From Microbispora siamensis (GTDB lineage: Bacteria; Actinomycetota; Actinomycetes; Streptosporangiales; Streptosporangiaceae): 64,000 bases of DNA. A program made the position numbers and the translations under genes. The notes beneath the pieces were generated by a model. The model made no database searches and was not told where the DNA came from. It worked only from the letters and a program-made list of their open reading frames with translations. How positions within the stretch are numbered: position 1 is the stretch's first letter; each line of letters starts with the position of its first letter. The stretch is taken from positions 100,770-164,769 of the forward strand of contig NZ_BOOF01000031.1 of the NCBI RefSeq assembly GCF_016863095.1. Direction: 5' to 3'. Positions 53,892 through 63,817 of this stretch are shown here, piece after piece.

Positions 53892-54720
53892 GCTGACCAA
53901 GGAGCTGTCGCAGGTGGCGCCCCAAGACTCGAAGACGCAGCACCCCGAGACGCAGAACTCCAACGATGTCGAGGTCGGAACGCCGACCGTCATCGTCGAC
54001 GACCTCCACATCGTCTACAAGGTGTACGGCTCGGCCGGCGACGCCGAGAAGGGCAACGCGGCCAGCGCGCTGATGCGCATCCTCCGGCGGCAGGGCCGGC
54101 CGCAGATGAAGGAGGTCCACGCCGTCAAGGGCGTGAGCTTCGTCGCCCACCACGGCGACGCCATCGGCATCATCGGCCGCAACGGCTCGGGCAAGTCGAC
54201 GCTGCTGCGCGCGATCGCCGGTCTCCTGCCCCCGCACAAGGGCGCCGTCTACACCAACGGTCAGCCGTCACTCCTCGGCGTCAACGCGGCCCTCATGAAG
54301 GAGCTGACGGGCGAGCGCAACATCATCCTCGGCTGCTACGCGATGGGCATGACGCCGAACGAGGTGCGCGAGAAGTACGACGAGATCGTGGACTTCTCCG
54401 GCATCGGAGACTTCGTCCAGTTCCCCATGTCGACGTACTCGTCCGGCATGGGCGCCCGGCTGCGCTTCGCCATCTCCTCCGCCAAGACGCACGACGTGCT
54501 GCTCATCGACGAGGCCCTCGCCACCGGTGACCGCGAGTTCAAGAAGAAGAGCCAGCAGCGCATCAAGCAGATGCGCGAGTCCGCCGGCACGGTCTTCCTG
54601 GTCGCCCACAACCTCGACGTGATCGAGGAGACGTGCAACCGGGTGATCTGGCTGCACAAGGGAAAGATCAGAATGGAAGGCGACCCCCAGGAGGTCCTGG
54701 AGGCGTACAACAAGGCCTGA
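53884..54720 (+). CDS. ABC transporter ATPase for polysaccharide export (Wzt/TagH-like)
   Basis: The 278-residue ATPase has a non-conserved acidic N-terminus, Walker [17 protein letters not shown], the Wzt/TagH-specific [20 protein letters not shown], a degenerate signature [14 protein letters not shown] and Walker [13 protein letters not shown]. It lacks the C-terminal carbohydrate-binding domain of long Wzt proteins. GTG 53884 overlaps the permease. It probably exports a wall glycopolymer precursor. Confidence 0.9.
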   Translation: MAELTKELSQVAPQDSKTQHPETQNSNDVEVGTPTVIVDDLHIVYKVYGSAGDAEKGNAASALMRILRRQGRPQMKEVHAVKGVSFVAHHGDAIGIIGRNGSGKSTLLRAIAGLLPPHKGAVYTNGQPSLLGVNAALMKELTGERNIILGCYAMGMTPNEVREKYDEIVDFSGIGDFVQFPMSTYSSGMGARLRFAISSAKTHDVLLIDEALATGDREFKKKSQQRIKQMRESAGTVFLVAHNLDVIEETCNRVIWLHKGKIRMEGDPQEVLEAYNKA

Positions 54721-54739
54721 GAGAAACGGAGGGGCGACC

Positions 54740-55276
54740 GTGCCGACGCCGCCACCGATCCCGTACGACCATCTGCCCGAGGTGCCCGCGCTGACCGTCG
54801 AAAGCGACGACGTCCGCGACGGCGAGCGGCTCCCCGAGGCCCACGTGTTCAACGACTGGGGCATGAGCGGGCAGAACGTCTCCCCGCATCTGCGCTGGTC
54901 GGGCGCCCCCGAGGGCACCAAGAGCTACGCCGTCACCTGCTTCGACCCGGACGCGCCCACGGGCAGCGGCTTCTGGCACTGGGTGCTGTACGACATCCCG
55001 GCCACCGTCACCGAGCTGCCGGCCGGCGCGGGCAACGGCCCCGACTTCAAGGGGCTGCCGGAGGGCGCCAAGCACGCGCGCAACGACTTCAGCACCAAGG
55101 AGTACGGCGGAGCGGCGCCACCACCCGGTCACCCGCACCGCTACCTGTTCGCCGTGCACGCCCTGGGCGTGGAGTCCCTCGGTGTGGGCGCCGACACGCC
55201 GCCGGCCGTGGTCGGCTTCAACATCACCGCCAACACCCTCGCCCGCGGCTACATCGCACCTGTGTACGAAACCTGA
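54740..55276 (+). CDS. YbhB/YbcL-family PEBP-like protein
   Basis: The 178-residue phosphatidylethanolamine-binding-like protein has the conserved [45 protein letters not shown] ligand-site region and [15 protein letters not shown]. It has no signal peptide. The start is GTG 54740 with GGAGGGG upstream, 19 bases after the Wzt gene, so cotranscription is likely. Cellular role unknown. Confidence 0.88.
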   Translation: MPTPPPIPYDHLPEVPALTVESDDVRDGERLPEAHVFNDWGMSGQNVSPHLRWSGAPEGTKSYAVTCFDPDAPTGSGFWHWVLYDIPATVTELPAGAGNGPDFKGLPEGAKHARNDFSTKEYGGAAPPPGHPHRYLFAVHALGVESLGVGADTPPAVVGFNITANTLARGYIAPVYET

Positions 55277-55337
55277 TGCGTGAGGGCCGCTCGTTCCACT
55301 ATGATTCGAACGGAGATTCGACATAGGGGAGGGGCGG

Positions 55338-55517
55338 ATGAGCGACCTGGCGACGGCGATCGACAATCTGGCCGCCGAAGATCCCTCGGAGCTTCCCGTC
55401 GGGCTGATCGCCGAGCAGCTCATCGAGCTGCACTGGCAGATGGCCCGCCTGCAGGCCCAGATCGCCAGGCGCACCCACCTGCGCGCCTGTTTCGACTCGC
55501 CGAACTCGCCTAACTGA
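55338..55517 (+). CDS. Small acidic helical protein (59 aa)
   Basis: MSDLATAIDNLAAEDPSELP leads into VGLIAEQLIELHWQMARLQA and a basic end with a single Cys (RTHLRACFDSPNSPN). It has a very good ribosome site (AGGGGAGGGG 3 bases before ATG). It is followed by hairpins that would end the transcript. The helical composition suggests a small partner or DNA-binding helper. No family recognised. Confidence 0.55.
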   Translation: MSDLATAIDNLAAEDPSELPVGLIAEQLIELHWQMARLQAQIARRTHLRACFDSPNSPN

Positions 55518-55589
55518 GGGATCGGCTGAGCCCTGCCACGTGCGCCCTGGCGCCTGCCGCCACGGCATGAACGCACGACGACGTGCACA

Positions 55590-55633
55590 TTGTCGCGTGC
55601 ATCCTTGACACGCGCCAAGGATGCACGCGACAA
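55590..55633. repeat. Perfect 18-bp inverted repeat with 8-bp spacer
   Basis: TTGTCGCGTGCATCCTTG (55590-55607) is exactly complementary to 55616-55633, around ACACGCGC. It is longer and more perfect than ordinary terminators here and has no T tract. A second small palindrome (GCACG-ACGA-CGTGC, 55573-55586) lies beside it. It is between convergent genes. Confidence 0.9.
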
Positions 55634-55637
55634 CGGA

Positions 55638-55667
55638 CGGCCGGCACCCCCGAGGGGGCGCCGGCCG
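55638..55667 (+). terminator. Terminator after the 59-aa gene
   Basis: CGGCCGGC-A-CCCCC-GA-GGGGG-C-GCCGGCCG followed by CTTTCGTC gives a long GC stem with a short T-containing tail on the plus strand. Confidence 0.8.
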
Positions 55668-55767
55668 CTTTCGTCATCGACGTCTTTCCGATGGTCCTGC
55701 CGTACGCGGGACCTCCTGCGCCGGTCGGCATGCCGGCCTCGACGGCGACGGAGGCCTCAGGCGTGGG

Positions 55768-56727
55768 TCACCTGCCGTACCCACCCTGGCGCGCGGTCGG
55801 CGGCGCGACGTCGGCCACCGTGCCCGGGGCGGACGAGACCGCGCTCGACGCGGCGGCGTCGGCCGTGGCCGACGCGGAGGTGGCGAGCTCGGCCGCCGCC
55901 CCCGTCGTCGCGGCGGCTCCCTGCGCCGGAGCGTCCGTGGTGTTCCTGACGGTCCTGGTGACCGCGCCGGCGTGGGCGTCGGCCTGGGCGGCGGCCTCGG
56001 CGGCCGTCGTCTGGGTGCTGCTCATGGCGCGGTCGGCCGGAGTGTCGCACGGCACCAGCGCCAGCAGGCCGCCCGCGCTGCCGGCGGTCGCCGCGACGGC
56101 GCCCTTGAGGCTGAGCAGCGCGTTGAGCCTCGCGGTGACGTTGAGCCCGGCGCGGACCGCGGCACCGACGGTGGCGACGGCCGCGGCCGAGGCGTCCACG
56201 GCGGCGGCGGTCTGGCCGGAGACGGCGACGACCGGCTTGCCGACCTGGGCGACGACGCCCGCGGCGACGTTCGCCTTGGCGACGAGAGCCGCGTTGACGT
56301 CCGCGACCGCGACCAGGGCGGCCGACAGGTGGGCCTCAAGCCTGGCGACGACGTTGGCGTTGACGGTGACGGCGGCGTCGGCCACGATGTCGGCCGCGAT
56401 GTCGGCGGCCGCGTTGATCTGCGCGTTGGCCTCGGCGGACAGGCTGGCCGTCACGGTGCCGCAGAGATTGGCGACCGCGACGAGGTCGGCCCTGATGTCA
56501 GCGGTCAGGTTCACCGCCACCTCGGCGGCCGCGTCGGCCTGCGCGACGACGCCGCCCGTCGCCCCGGCGACGGCCGTGCCCTGCAGATCGGCCAGAAGCC
56601 TCGCCAGCGTCGCGACCCGGTGCTCGGTGCACTTCTGAGCGCACACGTCGGCCTGTGCGGGCGCGGCCAGCATGCCGGCGATGCCGATCGTGACGGCGAC
56701 GACGGCTGTCCTAACCACTCGTTTCAT
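55768..56727 (-). CDS. Secreted Ala/Val-rich protein
   Basis: The 319-residue protein has a signal peptide (MKRVVRTAVVAVTIGIAGML, cleavage near PAQA-D) and four Cys in the mature part (29, 33, 89, 227). Its long region of short Ala/Val/Asn/Asp patterns (AVNLTADIRADLVAVANL, NAQINAAADIAADIVADAAVTVNANVV) could form regular helices or strands. The last 90 residues are Ala/Thr/Ser-rich and disordered. No homologue recognised. The low-complexity surface-protein look suggests a structural or envelope role. Confidence 0.65.
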   Translation of the reverse strand: MKRVVRTAVVAVTIGIAGMLAAPAQADVCAQKCTEHRVATLARLLADLQGTAVAGATGGVVAQADAAAEVAVNLTADIRADLVAVANLCGTVTASLSAEANAQINAAADIAADIVADAAVTVNANVVARLEAHLSAALVAVADVNAALVAKANVAAGVVAQVGKPVVAVSGQTAAAVDASAAAVATVGAAVRAGLNVTARLNALLSLKGAVAATAGSAGGLLALVPCDTPADRAMSSTQTTAAEAAAQADAHAGAVTRTVRNTTDAPAQGAAATTGAAAELATSASATADAAASSAVSSAPGTVADVAPPTARQGGYGR

Positions 56728-57106
56728 TGACTTGCCCCCGGTTCATATTCCTTTTCACGAGAGTGGGAATGACGAACCCAAGAACCCCCGTGCGTCGGCG
56801 AGCACGCCGACGAAGACGTCGGCATTTCTATCACTGCCGATCACGGCGGAAAGCCCTGCCGACCAGGGGATGCCCGGCGGACAGCCCGCCGGGAAAGTCG
56901 GTATATCGAGCACCGGACGACCACTTCGCGGTCACCCCAATCCCGCCTCAGGAGAAAGCGACGGTAAACACGGCGCCCAGGCGTTGCGACAGATCTTTCC
57001 GCTCACTTTTAGCGACGCGCCGACGGACCTCGCGACACGGCCGGACCGGGGCCGGCGATGAACCCGCCCTATCGCGACATATCTCGATAAGAGCTACGCT
57101 GGCGAG
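56728..57106. other. Divergent intergenic region with hairpin and promoter
   Basis: The 379 bases include the leader of the secreted-protein gene, a perfect hairpin CGTCGGCG-AGCA-CGCCGACG (56793-56812), and the promoter of the DUF1707 gene with TACGCT (57095-57100) 6 bases before GTG 57107. No coding frame is convincing. Confidence 0.5.
57070..57089. promoter_or_regulatory. Candidate operator in the DUF1707 promoter
   Basis: TATCG-N-GA-N-AT-N-TC-N-CGATA is symmetric at about 16 of 20 positions and covers the -35 region of the leaderless promoter for 57107. The AT/CG pattern resembles PadR-type operators, but no padR gene is adjacent. Confidence 0.45.
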
Positions 57107-57676
57107 GTGACCTCCCTCACACCGTACGCGGGCGACGATCCCGCACAGCGCGCTTCGGACGCCGACCGCGACCGGATCGCGGCCGTCCTCGGCGAGGCGC
57201 TGGCCACCGGCCGTCTGACGAGCGTCGAACACGCCGACAGGCTCGACGCCGCCTACAGCGCCGTGACCATCGGCGACCTCGCTCCCCTGACCAGGGACCT
57301 GCCCGAGGCGTCCCACGCACCGGCCGCGCTCTCCACGGAGCGGCACCGGGTCTCCGCCGTGTTCAGCAAGATCATACGGCGCGGGCGCTGGGTCGCCGGG
57401 CGGCACACCGAGCTCAGCTCGGTCTTCGGCGCGCTGATCGTGGATCTCAGCGACGCGGTCCTGCCCGGCCGTGAGGTGACGCTGGAGCTGAACTCCTTCT
57501 GCGGCAAGCTCATCGTCACCGTCCCGGCCAACGCCAGGGTGGTCGACGAGGGCAGCGCGGTCTTCTCGAAGCGCTCGGTGACCGGAGGGAACGGCGACGG
57601 CGAAGGACCGCTGATCCGCGTCACCGGCAACGCGCGCTTCGGCAAGATCGTGGTCTACCGCGGGACCCCTCGCTGA
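57107..57676 (+). CDS. DUF1707 / LiaF-like C-terminal domain protein
   Basis: The 189-residue protein has an N-terminal DUF1707 module (RASDADRDRIAAVLGEALATGRLTSVEHADRLDAAYSAVTIGDLAPLTRDLP, about 15-65). A C-terminal beta-helix-like domain follows (SSVFGALIVDLSDAVLPGREVTLELNSFCGKLIVTVPANARVV) as in the YvqF/LiaF cell-wall-stress family. It lacks TM helices. GTG 57107 is leaderless. Such proteins are envelope-stress associated in actinobacteria. Confidence 0.85.
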   Translation: MTSLTPYAGDDPAQRASDADRDRIAAVLGEALATGRLTSVEHADRLDAAYSAVTIGDLAPLTRDLPEASHAPAALSTERHRVSAVFSKIIRRGRWVAGRHTELSSVFGALIVDLSDAVLPGREVTLELNSFCGKLIVTVPANARVVDEGSAVFSKRSVTGGNGDGEGPLIRVTGNARFGKIVVYRGTPR

Positions 57677-57693
57677 CGGCCTACGATGCGGCC

Positions 57694-58722
57694 ATGCAGC
57701 CCGCCGGCCGTGCGCTGCCCGTGGCCCTCGACGCCATGGGCGGCGACAACGCGCCCGAGGAGATCGTCGCGGGAGCCGTACAGGCCGTGCGGGAGCGCGG
57801 CGTGCCCGTCGTGCTCGTCGGCCATCCCCGCCTGCTCTACCAGGAGCTGGCCCGGCACGACGCGGTCACCGAGATCCCCATCGTGCGCGCCGAGGAGGCG
57901 CTGGCGATGGACGAGGGCGCGCTGGCGAGCCTGAGAAGGCCTCGTTCCAGCATCGCCATCGCCTGCCACCTCGTACGCCGCGGCGACGCCTGCGCGGTCG
58001 TGTCCGCGGGGTCGACGGCGGGCGTCGTCGCCACCGGCCGGCTGCGGCTGCGAGCCCAGCAGGGGGTCGTACGCCCCGCGATCGCGGTCGGCCTGCCGAC
58101 CCTGCCCCAGCCGACCGTGCTGCTCGACGCGGGCGCCACGGCCGACGCCAAACCGGAGATGCTGGTGCAGTTCGCCCACCTCGGCGTGGCGTACGCCGAG
58201 ACGGCGCTCGGCATGCGGCGTCCCCGTGTCGGCCTGCTCACGATCGGCGCCGAGGTGGAGAAGGGCAACAAGCTCGCCAAACGGGCCCACGAACTGCTCG
58301 CCGCCACGCCCGGCATCGACTTCACCGGCAACATCGAGGGGCACGACCTGCTCATCCGGAAGGTCGACGTGGTCGTCACCGACGGGTTCACCGGCAACGT
58401 GGCGCTCAAGACCGTCGAGGGCACCGTGCGGTACGCCTTCGAGCAGCTCAGGGAGACGCTCGCGGAGAGCCGGATGGCCAGGCTCGGCGGGATGCTGCAG
58501 CGGGCCCGGCTCAGGGAGCTGGCCGGCCGGCTCGATCCCGAAGCGCACGGCGGTGCCGTACTGCTCGGCCTCAACGGCACCGTGGTGATCGCACACGGCT
58601 CGTCGCGGGCGCGCGGCGTGGCCGCCGCCTGCGAGCTCGCGGCCCGCCTGTCGGCCCAGGGCATCGTGGCGAGGATCGGTGAGCGGATCGCCTCCACCAA
58701 CAAGTCGCACCGCCGCTGGTGA
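57694..58722 (+). CDS. plsX: Phosphate acyltransferase PlsX
   Basis: The 342-residue soluble enzyme makes acyl-phosphate from acyl-ACP for phospholipid synthesis. It has ALDAMGGDNAPEEIVAGAVQA, SAGSTAGVVATGRLRL, the NIEGHDL region and a C-terminal GLNGTVVIAHGSS. TACGAT (57682-57687) lies 6 bases before ATG 57694, again leaderless. It is not beside fabD, acpP or rpmF, so this could be a second copy. Confidence 0.9.
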   Translation: MQPAGRALPVALDAMGGDNAPEEIVAGAVQAVRERGVPVVLVGHPRLLYQELARHDAVTEIPIVRAEEALAMDEGALASLRRPRSSIAIACHLVRRGDACAVVSAGSTAGVVATGRLRLRAQQGVVRPAIAVGLPTLPQPTVLLDAGATADAKPEMLVQFAHLGVAYAETALGMRRPRVGLLTIGAEVEKGNKLAKRAHELLAATPGIDFTGNIEGHDLLIRKVDVVVTDGFTGNVALKTVEGTVRYAFEQLRETLAESRMARLGGMLQRARLRELAGRLDPEAHGGAVLLGLNGTVVIAHGSSRARGVAAACELAARLSAQGIVARIGERIASTNKSHRRW

Positions 58723-58772
58723 CCGCCGATATGGAACGGCGGGTTGAAGGCGCACGCCGATAAGCTTGGTGC

Positions 58773-60490
<1,718 letters not shown>

Positions 60491-60494
<4 letters not shown>

Positions 60495-60880
60495 GCGGGG
60501 TGCCGGATTCCGCTTCGGCGGACACGGAGAAAGGTCTTCCCGGCGCCTCCGAGGAGGCCGCAGGCGCCGTCTCCGATGCCCGGGATGGCGTCTGCGCGGC
60601 CGGGGTTAACGCCTGTGAGGCTGGGGGTGGCTCCTGTGAGGCTGGGGGTGGCTCCTGTGAGGCTCGGGATGGGGCCTGTGAGGCTGGGGCCGCCGTCCCC
60701 GCGCAACCTCCACGGCCGGCCGCTCGTACCGCCGCTCTCCGATGCAGGGCGGCCCGGCCTTCCGGTTTCCGCGGGTCAGGCTCGTCCACGGCGCGCCTCG
60801 TCCATGACTGTCGCACCAAGCGTCTAGTCTGGCGCGGTCAAGGGAGTGCCAGCCGACCCCTCGGGGAGCGTTCCGCGTGA
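60491..60880 (+). CDS. Possible Cys-repeat protein coupled to argS
   Basis: A frame of 129 residues starts at the GTG overlapping the argS stop and ends in a TGA overlapping the GTG of the next gene, a fully coupled arrangement. It contains heptads such as CAAGVNA, CEAGGGS, CEAGGGS, CEARDGA and CEAGAAV, then a basic Arg-rich end. The heptads come from a 21-bp DNA repeat. The same DNA has open frames on other strands, so coding status is uncertain. Confidence 0.35.
60612..60695 (+). repeat. Four 21-bp tandem repeats after argS
   Basis: Unit CCTGTGAGGCTGGGGGTGGCT: two exact copies (60612-60653), then two diverged copies (60654-60695). A probable further degenerate copy lies just before. The period of 21 keeps any reading frame. 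Confidence 0.85.
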
Positions 60881-62196
60881 GCATGGACCTGACCACGAGT
60901 CCGGACCCTGGAAACCTGGCCGAGGCCACAGAGCTGCACCGCTACGCCGAAGCGCTGATCGTCAGCCTGGCGGCGGACGGGACCGCGCCCGACCTGCCGC
61001 CGGGGATCACCGACGTGCCGGGCTACTGGCTGGGCCCCGCCGTCGAGGCCCTCGTCCTCATCATGTCCGGCAAGGACGCCCTGGAGCCGCTGGCCCTGGC
61101 CAACGAGTTGGACGAGCGGCGCACCGCCCTGTTCCTCTGTCTGGCCCTCGCCGTCTGCGGCCACGGCGACCGGATCCACGCCTCCTGGCTGGGCACCGCC
61201 TTCGGCGACCTGTCCGAGGACCGTCCCGTGACGCCCGGCCAGCGGGCGCTGTGGCTCGCCGCCGCCCGCGGGGCGTACGGACCGGTCGGCAAGATCTTCG
61301 TACTGCGCAAGCTCGACGCGGTGGACGCGCCGGCCACCGACGACCGGTGGCTGAAGGCCCTCGTGCCCGGTCCGCCGGAGACGTCCGTGCCCGCCTCTCT
61401 GGAGGCGTTCCCTGAACTGGCGAAGGTCACCGAGATCGAGCGGTCGCTTCAGGCGTCGGCCACCCTTCGCCGTCTGCGTGAACGCTGCACCGAGATCACC
61501 TCCACCCGGCAGGCCGGCGAGGTCACCAAGGTCGTACGCGGCACCGTGTGGGCCGAGGACGAGCCGCTGGCCGTGCTCCGCTCCCTGGCAGGCCACGGTG
61601 GCCAGGAAGGGCCGCTGAGCTCGCTCACCGGGCATCTCCTGCAGGACCTGGGTCCCGACGCCGATCCCCACATGGCCGCGCTCGCGCTGCACGTGGCGGC
61701 GCCGGCTGTCAGGGCGGCGGCGGAGTCCCTCGTCGAGGTGGTGAGCGAGCCGCCGCCCGACACCCTGGACGTGCCGATCCTCGGCTATCCGATCAAGCTC
61801 AGGCCCGAGGGCCCCGACCAGGAGTCGATGGCGGCGGCCGAGCAGCGGCTCGTCACCGAGTGCGTGCCGAAGCGCACCCGGCCCTGGCCCGGATACGTCC
61901 TCCTGGTCCTCGCCGTCGTCGTCCTCGCCGCCGGGTTCGTGGTCTCACCGCCGCTCGCCCTCGTCGGCCTGTTGATCGCCGCCGTGGGCGGGCATCTGCT
62001 GTGGCGGCACCGCGTCCGGGAGCACTCCGACGTGCGGTACGTCCAGAACCGGGCGGGCAAGCTCGCCGACCTCGCCGACAAGGCCGTCTGGGCCCTGCAC
62101 GAGTACGCCAGGGAGTCGGAGGAACGCGCCTCCGCCGCCGCCCGGGACCTGGCCGAGGTGTCCACGCTCCTGCGACGGGGCCCACGGGCGGCGTAG
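60877..62196 (+). CDS. Hypothetical protein with C-terminal membrane hairpin
   Basis: The 439-residue protein has a long soluble helical N-terminal part (about 1-320) with no recognised motif. Two adjacent TM helices follow (PWPGYVLLVLAVVVLAAGFVVSPPLALVGLLIAAVGGHLLW), then a coiled-coil-prone basic tail (NRAGKLADLADKAVWALHEYARESEERASAAARDLAEVSTLLRRG). GTG 60877 or ATG 60883 could start it. No family recognised. Confidence 0.7.
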   Translation: MSMDLTTSPDPGNLAEATELHRYAEALIVSLAADGTAPDLPPGITDVPGYWLGPAVEALVLIMSGKDALEPLALANELDERRTALFLCLALAVCGHGDRIHASWLGTAFGDLSEDRPVTPGQRALWLAAARGAYGPVGKIFVLRKLDAVDAPATDDRWLKALVPGPPETSVPASLEAFPELAKVTEIERSLQASATLRRLRERCTEITSTRQAGEVTKVVRGTVWAEDEPLAVLRSLAGHGGQEGPLSSLTGHLLQDLGPDADPHMAALALHVAAPAVRAAAESLVEVVSEPPPDTLDVPILGYPIKLRPEGPDQESMAAAEQRLVTECVPKRTRPWPGYVLLVLAVVVLAAGFVVSPPLALVGLLIAAVGGHLLWRHRVREHSDVRYVQNRAGKLADLADKAVWALHEYARESEERASAAARDLAEVSTLLRRGPRAA

Positions 62197-62251
62197 GGAC
62201 GCCTGAGCCGGCGCCCGCAAGCTGATTGCGTAGCGCCGGCTCCGCGGATGA

Positions 62252-62285
62252 CTGTGCCCGCCGACCCAATGGGCGGCGGGCACAG
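62252..62285. terminator. Bidirectional terminator before sepF
   Basis: CTGTGCCCGCCG pairs with CGGCGGGCACAG (12 bp), with an inner CCC-AAT-GGG extension. It lies between the convergent membrane-protein and sepF genes. Confidence 0.85.
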
Positions 62286-62308
62286 GACTCGGACTCGCAC
62301 CGGCCGGT

Positions 62309-62692
62309 TCAGGCGGTGGAGACCTCCACCGTCGCCGGAGTGATCAAAAAGACCTTGTCCGCGATCCGCTCGATACGTCCCTCACAGCCGTAGGCCAAGC
62401 CCGCGGCGAAGTCCACCATCCGCGTGGCCTCCGCCGTCGACATGCTCGCCACGTCCATGACCACCGTATGGCCCTCGCGGAAGTGACGGCCGATCGTCAG
62501 GGCGTCGTCATACTTCTGCGGGCGGACCATGACAATACGGGCCGGGTCGGTGTTGGGCTGCCAGCGCTTGGCGGCACGCTCGGCCGCCGGCATCCAGTCG
62601 TCCTCGTACTCGTCCTCGGCATAGGTCTCGTCGTCGTACTGCTCTGCCCCACCCAGGCCAAGGTAGCTCGCCACCTTGCGCACAGCCCCCAT
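62309..62692 (-). CDS. sepF: SepF-like cell-division protein
   Basis: The 127-residue FtsZ-membrane anchor starts with the amphipathic membrane-targeting stretch MGAVRKVASYLGLGG, an acidic linker (YDDETYAEDEYEDDW), and the C-terminal SepF domain RIVMVRPQKYDDALTIGRHFREGHTVVMDVASMSTAEATRMVDFAAGLAYGCEGRIERIADKVFLITPATVEV. Full size is near normal. It stands away from ftsZ and the dcw cluster, so it may be one of the extra SepF paralogues seen in actinomycetes. A 15-bp direct repeat (CCGGAAAAGGAC...) precedes the ATG. Confidence 0.92.
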   Translation of the reverse strand: MGAVRKVASYLGLGGAEQYDDETYAEDEYEDDWMPAAERAAKRWQPNTDPARIVMVRPQKYDDALTIGRHFREGHTVVMDVASMSTAEATRMVDFAAGLAYGCEGRIERIADKVFLITPATVEVSTA

Positions 62693-62826
62693 CGGTTCGT
62701 CCTTTTCCGGCTTGTCCTTTTCCGGGCTCGTCCCGACACGCGGGACCGTAATCGACGATTCAGCGAACCCCCGCCGACACGCCCGGCCGTTTAAGTGTTG
62801 TTGGCTGGATAATGTGGAGGCCGGCC

Positions 62827-63123
62827 ATGTGTGTCTTCATCGTCAATTCCGTAAGCCCTTCCAGGGTAACTCGCGAAGCCGTCTACCCCATGGAACCCTT
62901 CGCAAACATTTCTCACAGTCACCTCGAACGACGGCACGCCTTCAGTAGATCACAACGGACGCCACCGATGCCCGGTTCCCGAAATAGGATCTTGCTGGTA
63001 GAGCCCGGTACGCCGCCCCGGAGAGACACGAATCAGGGCGGCGGCAATGAAGATCCATTTGCATGCCGAGACGCCCTGATTTCGTATTTCGAAAATATTT
63101 TCGACGGCGGCGCGAGTGAATGA
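62827..63123 (+). CDS. Possible small ORFan (98 aa), lower GC
   Basis: A TAATGT -10 (62810-62815) and GGAGG 7 bases before the ATG favour expression. The sequence (MCVFIVNSVSPSRVTREAVY...RNRILLVEPGTPPRRD...DALISYFENIFDGGASE) matches no family I know. Base composition is clearly less GC-rich than the neighbours, and codon use is poor for this genome. It may be a recent arrival, a decayed gene or chance. Confidence 0.3.
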   Translation: MCVFIVNSVSPSRVTREAVYPMEPFANISHSHLERRHAFSRSQRTPPMPGSRNRILLVEPGTPPRRDTNQGGGNEDPFACRDALISYFENIFDGGASE

Positions 63124-63817
63124 TCACCGCTCTCCGCGCGCCAGTCCGCGAACGGCAGTGACCCCAATTGAGGGGACCGACCAGGGGAAACTCTTTCCTC
63201 GCGGCGCCTCCCGCGGAACCGATATCGAGACCATTTCGACCGGCCCACGGTTTTCGAAGCGGCACCGATCCGCAACCTGCTCGCGTTCCACGAGGGCAGC
63301 ACGGAGATGCCGGAGAGAGTTGTGAAGCCGGTGATGCCGGACCGCATCTCCGGCCTCGCGGCCGGTAAGAGACACCCGCGACGGCCACGGGCTGGTGACC
63401 GGTGCCAGTGCTCGGCGAGCAGGCCGTACAGGGCGTTGTCCGCCACTGTGCGGACGGCCGCGGCCGAGAACGGTAGGCACGAGTTGCCCGGGCTCTCTCA
63501 GGCAGGCAGCGGCGCACCCACAGCCGTGATCTCTCCAGAAGCACCCGCCGATTCTCTCGCGCGTACAGTCGACCGGTCGATGGCCCCCACCCCTGAATTT
63601 CGGGGGCTCGACACGGCGTGTCGGCTCACGGCGTCTGCGTGGACGTAGAAAAGCCGAAGAATCCCCAGCCGCCCGACGGAGGACGGGACGGGGCCGGGAC
63701 GGGACGGGGGCTGAGGCGGGGCAAAGCTACGGGCGCAGGAAGGCTGGCATCCGCTTGCCGACCCCGGGCATGCCCACGGCTGTCGGTTCCGGCATCTCGC
63801 AGCCGCCGCAGTGGAGT
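63124..63817. other. Region without a supported gene
   Basis: About 690 bases with several short frames on both strands (for example 62942-63544 and 63033-63446 on the minus strand). None has family resemblance, a ribosome site or coherent codon use. It could hold a decayed gene or long regulatory DNA. Confidence 0.5.

Noticed and set aside
55590..55633. Insertion-sequence terminal repeats
   Set aside because: Arms are only 8 bases apart and no transposase or target duplication is visible.
60612..60695. CRISPR-like or attachment-site repeats after argS
   Set aside because: Contiguous 21-bp tandem repeats; no tRNA gene or integrase nearby.
62942..63544. 200-codon minus-strand frame near the end
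   Set aside because: Arg/Pro/Ser-rich low-quality translation with overlapping alternatives; cannot be supported.
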